Shown here: positions 47,774 to 58,536 of the stretch, piece by piece
How positions within the stretch are numbered: position 1 is the first letter of the stretch
Layout of the letters: the number at the start of each line of letters is the position of its first letter
Source: Gonapodya prolifera JEL478
Lineage: Eukaryota; Monoblepharomycota; Monoblepharidomycetes; Monoblepharidales; Gonapodyaceae
Reading direction: 5' to 3'
Assembly: GCA_001574975.1 (NCBI GenBank)
Contig: KQ965738.1
Coordinates: 791,540 to 855,539, forward strand
DNA length: 64,000 bases
Notes under the pieces: model-generated
Told to the model about the DNA's origin: nothing
Databases searched by the model: none
The model's input: the letters and a program-made list of their open reading frames with translations, nothing else
Program-made: the position numbers and the translations under genes

Positions 47774-49476
47774 GTGGAGACTACGTTTCGATTCGCTTAA
47801 GGAGCAAACGTCGACTTCTGGAACGAATCAAACGCTGACCGCATTCCCAACACTTCATCACTGGGCTTCTAAGCGTGGAAACAAGCCCCAGCTTCGATTT
47901 ACTTGACTTGTTTCGAATCCACTGAACACCTCGGGTATTGCGTATGACATCAGTGCCCAGGACGGCAGTGGCTGATTCTGTGACACGGTCATTGGCACGA
48001 CCTGAAACTCCTACGAGCAGACTTTCTTGCTCATCAGACGACCTCCTGCTCTCGACTTTCCTCGGGATTTCATTCCATCCAGACCTTCTCACGGCCCTTG
48101 GTCGACGATGCTCACCAAGGTCCGTTTTCCACCGTCTTGCGGCACACTACACTTTCAGCCCGAAACTTCATAATGACCCCGCTGCAGGAAGTCAGCCACA
48201 CGGTCAGGAAGCCCCTCGCACTCCCCCAAAAATTGGACCTTCGACGAACTCTTCCGTCTTTCGATCACGATGTATTTGCGGATCAACGAAGCGTATTTCA
48301 TGCTCTCTCGGATTTATCTTCGCAAGGGGACATCGATTTTCTGTTGCAAACCTCCACAACAAACCTCGGCACCCAATCCCGCATCATCTGCCATTTGTCC
48401 CCGCGACGGGACACCGCCGCGATCCCAACCCGCATCCATTTTCACGGAAGGTTTTCCGCGGTTTCCAACGGCACTGAACCTACTACGGCGGGGCGATTAC
48501 TCCGACACCTCGTTGCTTGTAGCATGTGCGCCGATTGCGGACCGAGGGGCATGAGGAGGTGACTCCACCCTATTTTTCTTGACGATGGCTGAATGGGTAG
48601 GTTTATATTTCACCTTTCATCTCTCCACTCTTGGTTCTCAGTTCCCACCCGATCGCGAGTACTACCTCCCTCTCAGGGCATTGCCACGACGCACAAGCAC
48701 CTGCTATCGCGATTCCGGTCCAGTATCCTGTCAGAGAGCTGGAACGGGTTCCACCCGGCACCCTTGCGAGCGGCTGCCGAGCGATCGATACCACCACATG
48801 TCGCGCGTTGAAGAGTTGGTAGGGCAGGGACTCTGCAATCTCAAATTAAAATTTAACGATGTGAAAAAAGAGTAATTGAAAGACGAAATTGTTCGTCCAA
48901 GAGTCTCACAACCCGGGTCGGAGAAGAAGGTGAGGAAGGTGCCGGCATCGAACCTCCACAGAATGCGTTTCGAGTGAATGCGTCGCTGTCATGGAAGCCG
49001 GGACGTCGGTTTCGTGTGCTGTGGTGGAGTACAGGATTGGGAAGCGCTTTGGAGGCCCCAGATTACATCTTTTCCCTCATGATGGACAAAACCCCACCGG
49101 AACCACACTCATTCGCCATCGCTGCCCCAATGAACATCACAGCGAACCTACATCGCTCAAAACCTCGATTTTCTCCCCTTTATCGGAGGGATTCGGACCT
49201 CATCGGCTCCTGACGTCGTCGATCATAATGTCATCAGCATCGTCGATTTGCGGGCGAGCGGGAACGGAAAAGACGACGATGGCTTGGATCGGAACATGGT
49301 GGAAAGAACCTATGGAAGGTGAGCTGAGCCACAGGCATCACATAGCGGAGCTGCACGCATCACAATCCGAAATTTGCAATCTTGCATCAAAGCCACCATC
49401 ATGCGCGAACTCATCTCCATCGTGAGCAGCTCCTCCATCGGTATCGCTCGATACCTAGTCCCCAGCGACGCGGTCC
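47774..49476 (+). repeat. Duplicated ~1.7 kb block, copy B
   Basis: Matches the reverse complement of 3215-4908 over nearly its full length. The left edge lies near the shared GGAGAC at 47774 and the right edge near the shared TCCCCAGCG, after which the two copies diverge completely. The shared short ORF start 'MRELISIVSSSSIGIARY' lies at 49400. Frames here are interrupted in the same general places as in copy A, but indels differ. It sits directly downstream of the hydrolase start (about 150 bp) and runs into a plus-strand hypothetical gene, which suggests the block may have supplied that gene's 5' part. Confidence 0.75.
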
Positions 49477-50923
49477 TCCCAAACGTGTCCACCTCGCGCG
49501 AGGGCCATCTCCAGCTCGCCGAGTTCAAGCAAGACCATCAGGGCAGGACGTCCACGCCCCAGCCGGGACACGGGACGGCCATCGACGCCCATCAAGGAAC
49601 GGCTCGAGGAGCTGGTGGTTCGTAAGTGTGGATGGCTCAGGACGTGGAGAAGGAGCTGAGGGAGGCCATGGAGACGGACGGCCCATATTCTCAGCTCCAT
49701 TCTCAGCACCCCCTCATACTACCGTGAGTACCAAACATCTCTCTTTTGTACCCGCCCCGTACATAACTTATTGCTACTGTCTAGTTCTGCGATTCGAGCC
49801 TGGGGCCCAATTAAAATGTTAACTTTCTTCGTCCGTCCCATTCTTCCGTGGCTCTAAGGAGACCCCAACACCATCTACTCCACCAGTGGCGATCGCAGCT
49901 ACAACCAACGAAGTGTCGCGTTCGGCATATGTTCATGCCTGTCTCGATACGACAACAAAAGCGTCACACTCTGGTCCACCTACGCTGCAGCATACCAGCC
50001 ATGCAGGCCCCGCACAAGAAGCTCGAAGTCGGTGGAGGCGAAGAGCGACGCAGCCACGCCGCTGCCGCAGTTCGCGTCTGCAACTCTGTCCGAGGATCCG
50101 AACTTCACGATCTTTGAGCCAAATAAGAACCTGGACGAGGCAACCACCTCTTCGATCTCACCATCCTTCGTCTCTCGCGAGCGTCTCGGGCCTGTCACCA
50201 CCTCCGACACCCCCCAACTTCTCTCGCTGGTGGATGGGACAGGGAGGACAATGGCGGTTCCGCAGGGTGGAACATGGTTGGAGTCGGAAAGTGTGGCCTC
50301 CACGGGCGACCAGACTCACCAGCACTTGGACGACGAGCCAAACGCCCGCGCGGATGCCCTCACGATGACGACTTCTGACGAGGCCCCGTCTCTTGCCTCC
50401 CTGTTCGCCAAACTTCGGAGCGGCAAGTCCACGGATACAATTGTGTTCTGCCCCGACACGAAGCTCCTCCACCTTGATTCGGGCATGGACCTGGTGGATG
50501 CCGACTTGGTGGAGACGGAAGTAAGTTCATCGCGTTTTAATATCCTGCCTTGCGTCTAAAATGTTGCATACACAGAAATCACCACCCGATCACAATGCCG
50601 CGACATTCATGGGGAAGACGGCACCGTCTCCCAACTCTTCCCCATCCTTGCGAACATATGGAACGCTACCCGATTCCGAAGAGGAAGAAGAAGAAGTCAC
50701 GCCAGGCGAATTTGGACCTCCTCTGCCCAGCATGGTGGATTCTCCATGTCCTTTCACCTCCCTCGACGGCAACGAGGGGGACAAGGGTGTTAATGATGCC
50801 CCGCAATCGTATGGTTCATCACCTGTGGTCCAAGGATTGGATCATACTTCCTGGTCTCGGTTCTTTGGTCCGTCCACCTGTTCCCTTTCACCCGCGCCGC
50901 TTCGCTCGCTCTGGGGATCGTAG
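49477..50923 (+). CDS. Hypothetical low-complexity protein (exon model partial)
   Basis: The best-supported exons are about 49480..49621 ('RPSRDTGRPSTPIKERLEEL'), 49644..49722, 49858..50520 and 50575..50923. Exon 3, in its second half, reads 'DPNFTIFEPNKNLDEATTSS', 'RLGPVTTSDTPQLLSLVDG' and 'LASLFAKLRSGKSTDTIVF', ending at a GTAAGT donor. The last exon has an acidic run ('DSEEEEEEVTPGEF') and ends 'APLRSLWGS'. The first half of exon 3 is open in two frames and I could not decide between them. Composition is Ser/Thr/Pro/Asp-rich, with no recognised domain. Confidence 0.4.
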
Positions 50924-51198
50924 CTGGCGGCCTCAATAAAAAAGGAACAGCATGACCAAATGCCGAGACCCTGGACAGAATTGATCAAGGAGGTTGATTA
51001 GATCGGTTAGTGGTTGTTTGATCCAGTCATGGTTGATGCGTCCCGTCTGACAATTTTTTTTGGTAGTCCTCCGAAAATTTTCGTTTTATCGCTTCATGGT
51101 TTTTGGCTTTACATCAATGGCTCTTTCTCCTGGCTCAACTCTTTTCTATCTTAATCCGGCTTCATTGCCTCGAAACCTGCAAATTGTATCATCCAATA

Positions 51199-51984
51199 TG
51201 CCCGCAATAATCTCCTTGAGCGTCCCCCCTCCAGGAGTACGACGCGACTACACCAACGAAACTTCCACCCTTCCACTCACCACCCGACTCACAGCCCACC
51301 CCGCCCTCGTCATCCTCGGCTCTTCGCAGCATGTCACGTTCCTCCACTCCACCAGCGCGCATGCCCAGACCACCCCATCCCACTTCCTGCCGCGTCCTCA
51401 CCCTTGCGGAGGCTCTTACAACTACCTTTTTCCTTCCTACCACTACTCCTCTCGTGCTCCCGGGTCGGTGTCGCTCCCGCTCCCCCAACCCATTCCACCC
51501 ACACCGGCACTCCCAGCACCCACACCAACACTGACCGTCCCTACCCCATCATGGTGACCCCAGGCGTCAACGTCTCCTGTATGTGCCGACTAATCCTCAA
51601 AAGGTGTAGTCTTGGGCTGCCCCAGTGACTTTGACCCCACTCCAACGGTCGTCGTTGCTATTGCCAGGGCGTGGATTGGTGGGAGCGCAGGTGCCGTGGG
51701 AACGCGAAACGAGAGTTGGAAGGAAATTTGGAGTGGGACGCCACTGGTCGTCCCCCGCCAGCTTCGCCACCACCCGTACATATCCACATACGAAGTCGAG
51801 CAGGACGTGTTGGGGTGGCCGACCAAGGGCCGCGACAGGGTATGAGGCGCGTAGCGCCGATGTGCATGTGCAAGTGCAGACATTTGGGGGCGCCGCAGGA
51901 GCAGGTGGAGTGGGCCAGATGTGGACAGGCGAGCGGTTAACAGCAGTGTGGATCTTTAGTGGTGAGTATGAAGTGGATCTATAG
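51199..51984 (+). CDS. Hypothetical protein, multi-exon, unresolved
   Basis: ATG 51199 opens 'MPAIISLSVPPPGVRRDYTN' and 'LTTRLTAHPALVILGSSQHV'. A later block at about 51620-51840 reads 'SDFDPTPTVVVAIARAWIGG' and 'HPYISTYEVEQDVLGWPTKG'. A final block reads 'VHVQVQTFGGAAGAGG' and 'WTGERLTAVWIFSGEYEVDL', stopping at 51984. These pieces look like one small globular protein, but the splice phases between them are not settled. I do not recognise the family. Confidence 0.35.
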
Positions 51985-52013
51985 CGTTGGGCGCTGCACG
52001 TCTGACGCACAGC

Positions 52014-52493
52014 TTATTGCTCATCAGCATGGCACTTCCAATCACCTCTCCTGACCCGCGCCTCCGCCGCTGCCGCCTCGGCACTTTTCACACCAATTTC
52101 TGCACCGCCAGCACCTAGCAGGACGCGGTGGACACCTCGAAGCCCGCTTTCAATTCCAGAAATCAGTGCACAGATGCGTCTCCCCACGTGACACCCTCTC
52201 CTCGTCCCCGACGAAAGCATCCACACAATTAGCTTTCTTTCGTTGAGCTTTCGCGCATGATAAAACGCAATCATGTCTGGCGATGTTGCTCTGCTCCGCG
52301 ATGGTTCATGTCGGGCAACGAATCGAAGAGCTTCCCCTTTTATCGAAACCATTTTCATTTCAGTGGAACGGACCAATCCCCCTTGCTCGCAATAATTTTC
52401 GATTCCCTCGCGGTGACTGAAGCAATTTACTTCATCAGAATCCGCCAACGCGACGAATCGTCTGATGAAAGGGAACCCCGTGCATTGAGTCAA
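52014..52493 (-). CDS. Uncertain 159-codon open frame
   Basis: Single uninterrupted frame from an ATG, with 'MKMVSIKGEALRFVARHEPS', 'DMIAFYHARKLNERKLIVWM' and an Ala/Arg-rich end. No family is recognised and no competing plus-strand gene is evident. It may be a real small gene or chance. Confidence 0.25.
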   Translation of the reverse strand: MTQCTGFPFIRRFVALADSDEVNCFSHREGIENYCEQGGLVRSTEMKMVSIKGEALRFVARHEPSRSRATSPDMIAFYHARKLNERKLIVWMLSSGTRRGCHVGRRICALISGIESGLRGVHRVLLGAGGAEIGVKSAEAAAAEARVRRGDWKCHADEQ

Positions 52494-54241
52494 GTCACTG
52501 GACGAGGAGTGTAGTGGAACTGAACTTTGTCAGGTCTCAAACACTTCTGACGGCAATATCATCAAATAAATCAAGTCCCAAGATCGAACAAGAATGAAAC
52601 ATCGCTGTCAGACTGCCTGACGCCCCGCTTGTACAAGTATTTGAGAACACTGGGCTTCGGTGTACCCAAGCGAACGTGCTCATCAGCGCCCGCCGCGTGA
52701 CGCAGAGGAGGTATGAAGAAACAGTCTTTGGTCTCAGGTACGTACACAAATGGGCAATTGTTTCCGTTTTCCCTTCTCTTATCATCGTTTTCAGACTTGT
52801 TCCTCTTCTCTGGCCCAAGTCGCGGCGGATGTGTCTCTCGCTGCTCACCGACGAGACACTCTCGAAAGTGGCACCGTCGCCCGTCGGTGAAAGCGGCGCA
52901 GTGAGGCACAAAGTGGCGTCTTGCACATTATCAGGTGTGTCCGTCTGCTGTATGGGTACACAGTGTACTTAAGACGATCACCTCACCCCTTAGTGCAACT
53001 GAGACGGCGTGGCTTTTCTACGGCTTTAGGTCGGAAAGCTTGGCGAAACAGAGTTTGACTGTGGGTGCGACTTTTGTCTTCACCACGAGTCAGCGGTACA
53101 ATCTTTTGTTCGTCCATCACACTTCAGGTTTTGGCCAAAAGAAGATCACAATACTCGACTACGACTTTTCATTTGAGGAATCGAGCTGTCAACTGGGCTC
53201 TCTACGGCCAGTTGAATTGTCTGGGACCTGCAGTGCGCTCCTTTGCCGAGGCACCCATGCTGCCTTTCAGATGGCCGCGTCACGACACAAAACCAATCGC
53301 GCTTTGCAAGATCAGCTTCGAGACGAGATGCATGCAGTCATGTTGATCGCAAAGACGTGGATTGGGTTGTGTGGAGAAAGGGATGCGAAGATGTCGTATT
53401 TATTCGACGAGTCCTACCACGGGGACAGACAATGTGGTGAGTGCCAGTGCTCTTTGTTTTGACGCCGCCTTTGTGACACTTTCTTTATTTTGTGCAGGGT
53501 TTCGTCTCGCATTTACCAAATACGGGGTTTGGGCTCGAAGATGACCCACACAGTCGCACATGCTGGACGACGAAATGATTTTGCACTGTATCAGTAACAT
53601 AATACTTATTCAATATTTATTACCACGCCCTTGCGCCCGCGCCGTCGTCGTTTCGGCTCGGCTTTGCCCTTTTGTCGGGTCTGCGTTGTTGGAAGCCGTT
53701 CGGTTCAGACCGGCTCTCTGTGCAGCAAAACAAAAATCCCTGAGCAAAATACCCTCCGTCGAAACCTCAACCAGTGTCTGTTGGTCCGTTCGGGGCGAGA
53801 CTCAGGGCGGGTGGTCAATGGGGCGGTATGAGGAGTGCAGAGGGTCAGTGCTAAGGGTAGAAGCGTGCTCAAGTTGCCGGTGAGCAAGTAGGGCAGCGAC
53901 GTCACACGTCCGGCCAAAAAAACGTGAACGGGAGGGTCAGTGTTGGGAACCCTTGTGGGAGAGAGTGGACATTGTGGCGCAGAAAGGAGAATCGCAGATC
54001 CCGTCGTGATCTTGGACGCAGATTGTACCTTACAGTGCAGCGAACGAAGCGGCACACGACAGTACCAACACACGCACTGTGGTCTCCCTCATCAACACCC
54101 CCGACGGGACGCGCAAGTTTGCAGATGCGAACGGTATAGATTTGGCAATTGGCAATTGGCAATTTGCAGCGACCGTGCAAACTTCAACATGCAGAGTACA
54201 GTATAACCGACGAAAACTGACCGTACGGGTTGGTATTGCTA
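52494..54241. other. Unresolved stretch with scattered coding-like patches
   Basis: Plus-strand patches at 52676-53460 ('CLSLLTDETLSKVAPSP', 'ATFVFTTSQRYNLLFVHHTS', 'RDEMHAVMLIAKTWIGLCGE') have GT/AG pairs nearby, but no family is recognised and a minus-strand alternative (52571-52926) is about as good. At 54144-54164 the heptamer GGCAATT is tandemly repeated three times. Nothing firm can be called. Confidence 0.35.
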
Positions 54242-55828
54242 CTACTGCGTGGCCATGAATGCGCCCCCGCTCGCGAATCCTGTAAAGGTGGGAGGTGGGA
54301 GGTGGGAGGAGGTTAGGAGACGCTGATAATTGAGCGTGGGGGTGGGGATGGAAGGAGGAGACGTACCGTATCCCTGCGTGCCAGCATCGGTGTATGTCGT
54401 GTAGCATAAGGAGGTGTTTGGCAGAGGCAGGTGAGTGCCAAAACGGATTATTCGTTGGCGGCAGGCGTGAAGCACGAAGGAAAGGTTTTGTCAGCATCGA
54501 GCAAAATCCCGCAACCCCACTCCCCGTCCACGCGGTGTATTCGCCTCCAACGGATGCCTCGGTCAGCGCGTTCCTGCGCTTAGGCCTCGGGCTCTCTCCT
54601 CGATGTACGCTCTGCAAGAGTGTATTCCGCCGCTTCGCGGATCATTCTCCTCCGGCGGACATCCTCGCTTTGCTCGGTCCTCGGTCAGCGCCTTGCGGCG
54701 CTTAGGCCTCGGGTTCGCACCGCGTAGGACATTCGCGCTCCGCGCAGGATCATTCGCCTCCGGCGGACATCCTCGCTTTGCTCGGTCCTCGGTCAGCGCC
54801 TAGCGGCGCTTAGGCCTCGGGTTCGCACCGAGTAGGACATTCGCGCTCCGCGCAGGATCATTCGCCTCCGGCGGACAGCCTCGCTTCGCTCGGTCCTGAG
54901 TCGACACCTAGGGGTGCTTAGGCTTCGGAGTCCGACCTCGGCTCGCACTACTCGCACCGGTCGGACAACGCACCTTTGGCCCCCACTTCTTCCCATAACA
55001 CCCCCTGCAAAAGACCTCCCCCGGCTTTTCCTTTGTCTCCTGCGCAGTGCCCTGGTCGAGGACCTTGTTGCAGTCTGAGCACCGGAAGCAGAGTTTGTGC
55101 CACTTGGTGTTGTTGGGGCCGAGCACCTGCTCGGCGAAGTAGACCCGCTTGGCGCATTTGGGACACGTGTCGGTGCCCCCGCCCAGCGCGAGATTGGAGG
55201 CGGACCCGCGGGGTGTGGCATGGGATGATCGGTCGGGAAGTGATGGTGGGACAGGTGCAGGTGCGGGTGCAGGTGCTGGCGCGGATACCGGCTGCGAAGT
55301 GGTAGACGCGGCGTCCGCTTCAGAGCCCAGTTTGGAAGTCGACCCGGCAGCAGACTCTACATGGCCGGACAGCGGGAGGGACTCGTGCGAGCTCATCAAT
55401 CCCGCCCCGCCGCCGGCGTATCCGTACCCTCTGGGGCCCCAGTTCTTGCCGTAGCACGTTTTGCAATAGGCTTCCGAGTCCTTTTCGGTGAGGGTTGTGG
55501 AGTCGACTGATTTTCCGCATTGCTGGTGTGTGTGTGTAGGCGTGCGTGTGTATCGTGCGGGGTGCGGCGGGTGAATGTAAAGTAAGTGAGGCAATCGGCG
55601 TGAAGTTTGGGAAGAGACACAGCGAGCGTACCTTGCACGTGAGACACCGCTTGTGCCACATTCCTCCCGGCCCTGCAACCTGCTCCGCCATGTATACCTT
55701 CTGCTTGCATCTGGGACAGTCTGGACTTGTGTGCGGGTTAGGGGTGGAGTGTCGAATTGGTGTCAGCATCCACAACAATACCCATCACGCAGACCGCCGA
55801 CTCACGCGCCGCCGAACTTGGGTGGCAT
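54242..55828 (-). CDS. CRP-type protein with two LIM domains
   Basis: Zinc-binding adaptor of the cysteine-rich protein family, usually linked to actin and the nucleus. Exons complement(55806..55828, 55632..55725, 54974..55522, 54367..54373, 54242..54279) give 236 residues. The start is 'MPPKFGGAPDCPRCKQKVYM' (family-typical). LIM1 continues 'WHKRCLTCKQCGKSVDSTTL' and 'AYCKTCYGKNWGPRGYGYAG'. An Ala/Pro/Ser linker follows. LIM2 is 'CPKCAKRVYFAEQVLGPNNT', 'WHKLCFRCSDCNKVLDQG' and 'FCRGCYGKKWGPK', then 'GYGFASGGAFMATQ', the classical Gly-rich end. All zinc-binding Cys/His positions appear intact. To reach that end the model needs a 7-nt exon (GGATACG). The intron before it is 600 bp and contains the hairpin-module repeat. 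Confidence 0.9.
54541..54950 (-). repeat. Intronic hairpin-module repeat, copy 3, tandem (LIM gene intron)
   Basis: Inside intron 54374-54973. Read on the minus (sense) strand, about three tandem units of roughly 125-130 bp each carry the ordered modules GAGGCCTAAGCGC, GGCGCTGACCGAGGACCGAG, AAAGCGAGGATGTCCGCC, GGAGGCGAATGATCC and TGCGCGGAGCGCGAATGTCC. The last unit instead has CCGCGAAGCGGCGGAATACAC. Short perfect stems with GGA, GAA, GCTA or GCAA loops recur: CGCC-GGA-GGCG, GCGC-GGA-GCGC, GCGCC-GCTA-GGCGC. Confidence 0.85.
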
Positions 55829-56059
55829 GGCGAATATTAATTTGTGTGCAGACGTGAGAACCGTGTGGCGCGCTCTCTCCCGCGAGGTCGAGCGAGTGTT
55901 GGGGGATTAGCTGCGGTTGCAATCCCCCGTGTCCAGAGCACTCGTTTGACTTGCTTGCTGCTTTCGCTGCCTCTTTCACACACTCGATTCACACGTGCAC
56001 GGCCCCGTTCCTTCCCTCGCCCTTTCGCACGCCGCACCCGCCCTCTGCCATCGCACGCC

Positions 56060-58463
56060 ATGGTCCAATCCGATCCCGAAAAACCTGATCCAAATCAAAG
56101 CGAACAGCTCAGCACGCACGTCATCTCCCTCGACGCTCACTCCGTCTCCGATCCAAACATCGACTCGAAACTCGTTGACTCCACGCCAGAACTTGCACCT
56201 CCGGATGGCGGGTCAGTCCTCGTCTTCACCTCGCTCTATCCTTTCTGCCGCTCACCCCTTCTACCCGCACCCGCACCCTCACGCCACCCCCCCCCCCACA
56301 CTTCCAGCTACGGCTGGGCAATCGTCGCCGCCAACTTCTTCCTCAACTTCTTCTGCATCGGATTCAACTCCATATTCGGTCTCTTCCAGAAAAACTACCT
56401 CCTCGGCAAAGACTTTTCCGGGTCCACAAACCTGCAAATATCCGTCATCGGAAGTATCCAAATCGCCGGTATTACCGTCCTCGCACCGCTCGCTGGACAG
56501 CTCTCGGACATGTACGGACCCTCGCGCGTCGCGGTGTGCGGCGCTTTACTCAGTACGTGATCAGTATCGGGGGTGGGGGCGAGACGGAACGATCCCCGCG
56601 AGCGCAGCGATACCCAAGGCCTAAGTGCCGCTAGGCGCTGACCGAGGCTGTCCGCCGGAGCCGAGCTATCCGCAAAGCGGAATATACTCTTGCGGAGCGT
56701 ACGTCGAGGAGGAAGCCCGAGGCCTAAGCGACGGAAGCTTTGCTCAGGACGTGCTTAGCATCGCATACCTGCATTGCTTGCAGCTGCGTGGCCACTGCTT
56801 CCGACCTATACCAACCTCGTTCATCTTCGTTCGTCCTCAGGCGTCGGCGGCTACATCGCCGCCTCATTCTCCACCTCTCTCTGGCACCTCTACCTCTCCC
56901 AAGGCCTCATGTTCGGCCTCGGGTCCTGCTTCTCTCTCATCCCCGCCACGGCCGTGCTACCCGGATGGTTCACCAAGCACCGCGGCCTCGCGTCGGGGAT
57001 CGCCACCGCGGGAACGGGCGTCGCGGGCTTGATTCTCGCGCCGATCACGCAGAAATTGCTCGATGTTCAGGGGTGGAGGAATACCTTACGCGTCTTGGCC
57101 GCCCTTGCGGCCACTATGATGCTGCCGTCGTCGTGGGCGTTGAGGCCGTACGGGAGGGATGTGTCGTCGAAACAGGGAAAGGTGAGTTGCTCTCTCAATG
57201 GTGTGGGAAGTGCCGCAGTGCACATGGCGATGGGATGTGCATAGAGTGGGCCAGGGGACGGGAAGACCCCAAAGTGTACAATCGTTAGTCTTGCCCGCCG
57301 GCATTGCAAAAGTTGCAACTTGGTGGTGGGACAGCGCGCGTCCTTCCGCGGTGTTTTACGCACGGCATTGCGTGTAAGATTGGGTGTTCCTGGACGGGAA
57401 TGCAGAAATGAGTACAGACAAGAGTCTATTTCAACCTGGAACCACCATTTTCCCACACGCGTAACCAATTTCAATCCCGTTCCTTTTCCCCAAACCCCCA
57501 CAGCGCCCCCGCCCACCCTCCCCCTCGCACTCCTGCGCTCCCCCTCATTCCTCCTCACCTCGCTTACCATCACCCTCACCGCCGTATCCTTCTTCGCCCC
57601 GCAAGCTTACATTCCCCTCGCGCTGCATGACGGGGGGTACGACGACGCGACGGGATCGGCCGTCCTGTCAGGGTTTGCGGGGTTGATGGCCGTGGCGAGG
57701 GTCGGGATGGGAGGGGCGAACGAGTGCGTGTGGTGCGAGTAGCGGATCTGTGCCTCCTCATGCTCGCTCTGGGTCTTACCTTCCCCTTCCTCCCCCCTCC
57801 CCCCACCCCCCTCCCCGCACCCAGCCGCCTCGGCACGCTCAACGTCTCCTTCGGGTCCCAGTTCTTCCCCGCCCTGGCCGAGGTGTGCCTGTGGCTGCCC
57901 GGGCCCACATCGCTGGGGTGGACGTTGGCGTTCATGTTTTTGTGGGCGCCGTTTTCGGCTGGTGAGACGTTGGCTTCGTTTGCGTGTGTGGACGGAAACA
58001 GCTTGAACACATTTCCACTCGCAACTCCCCACCTACCACGAACAACACAGAGCTGATCGTGGCGCTCGCGCTCGTGAGTGCAAAACTGTGGGCGGGGAAG
58101 AACGGCGTGGGGATCGGGCAGGTCGTTGGGCTCTTATACATGGTGAGCGTTACCCTCTACCCTCTCCATCCCACTTCCCTCCTACCACCCTCTCACCCAC
58201 GCCCCCAGGCCTTTTTCCCCGGCGACTTGGCGGGACAACCCCTTCTTGGCGTCCTGGTCGACGCGCACACGACCTTCGCACCCGACGGCACGCGTCTCAG
58301 TTCCGATTATCGCCCCATGCTGCTGCTCCTGTTCGCGACCTGGGCCCAGTCGGCCGTGACCATCGGGAGCATCAAGATGATTGAGGCGAGAAAGAGGGTG
58401 GGCGTGCGCGAAGGGGAGTCGCGGTGGGAGCGGGTGTGGCGGTTGGTGGGGTATCGGATTTGA
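56060..58463 (+). CDS. MFS transporter, monocarboxylate (MCT/SLC16-like) type
   Basis: Plasma-membrane carrier with about 12 helices. Exons 56060..56211, 56308..56552, 56841..57181, 57504..57723, 57825..57961, 58051..58142 and 58209..58463. A polar N-terminus is followed by the MCT signature 'PPDGGYGWAIVAANFFLNF', then 'FNSIFGLFQKNYLLGKDFSG', 'LMFGLGSCFSLIPATAVLP', 'WFTKHRGLASGIATAGTGVA', 'SFFAPQAYIPLALHDGG', 'ANDRLGTLNVSF' and 'GDLAGQPLLGVLVDAHTTF'. All junctions agree in phase except exon 3 to exon 4 (57181/57504), which is one base out. A small exon in the 322-bp gap is likely missed, or the gene carries a frameshift. Intron 56553-56840 is 288 bp and holds a hairpin-module repeat. The substrate (a carboxylate or other small acid) is an inference. 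Confidence 0.85.
56597..56745 (+). repeat. Intronic hairpin-module repeat, copy 4 (MFS gene intron)
   Basis: Within intron 56553-56840. Modules read GCGAGCGCAGCGA, AAGGCCTAAGTGCCGCTAGG, CGCTGACCGAGGCTGTCCGC, a diverged CGGAGCCGAGCTATCC, GCAAAGCGGAATATACTCTT, GCGGAGCGTACGTCGAGGA, and again CCCGAGGCCTAAGCG. Order and orientation (sense to the host gene) match the other copies. Confidence 0.8.
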
Positions 58464-58536
58464 AGGGGCAACTGCCGAATTCTTCACCTGACATCCCTCC
58501 GTCCCCCCAACGTTCACGTAAATTCTACGATCGCCC

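Noticed and set aside
49400-49625. Alpha-tubulin-like start MRELISI in both duplicated copies
   Set aside because: Only the first seven residues resemble tubulin. The following GQAGxQ region is absent, so the likeness is coincidental.
51597-52010. Possible proteasome-assembly chaperone similarity of the 51.2-52.0 kb gene
   Set aside because: A faint SDFDPT...AIARA resemblance only, which is not enough to name a family.
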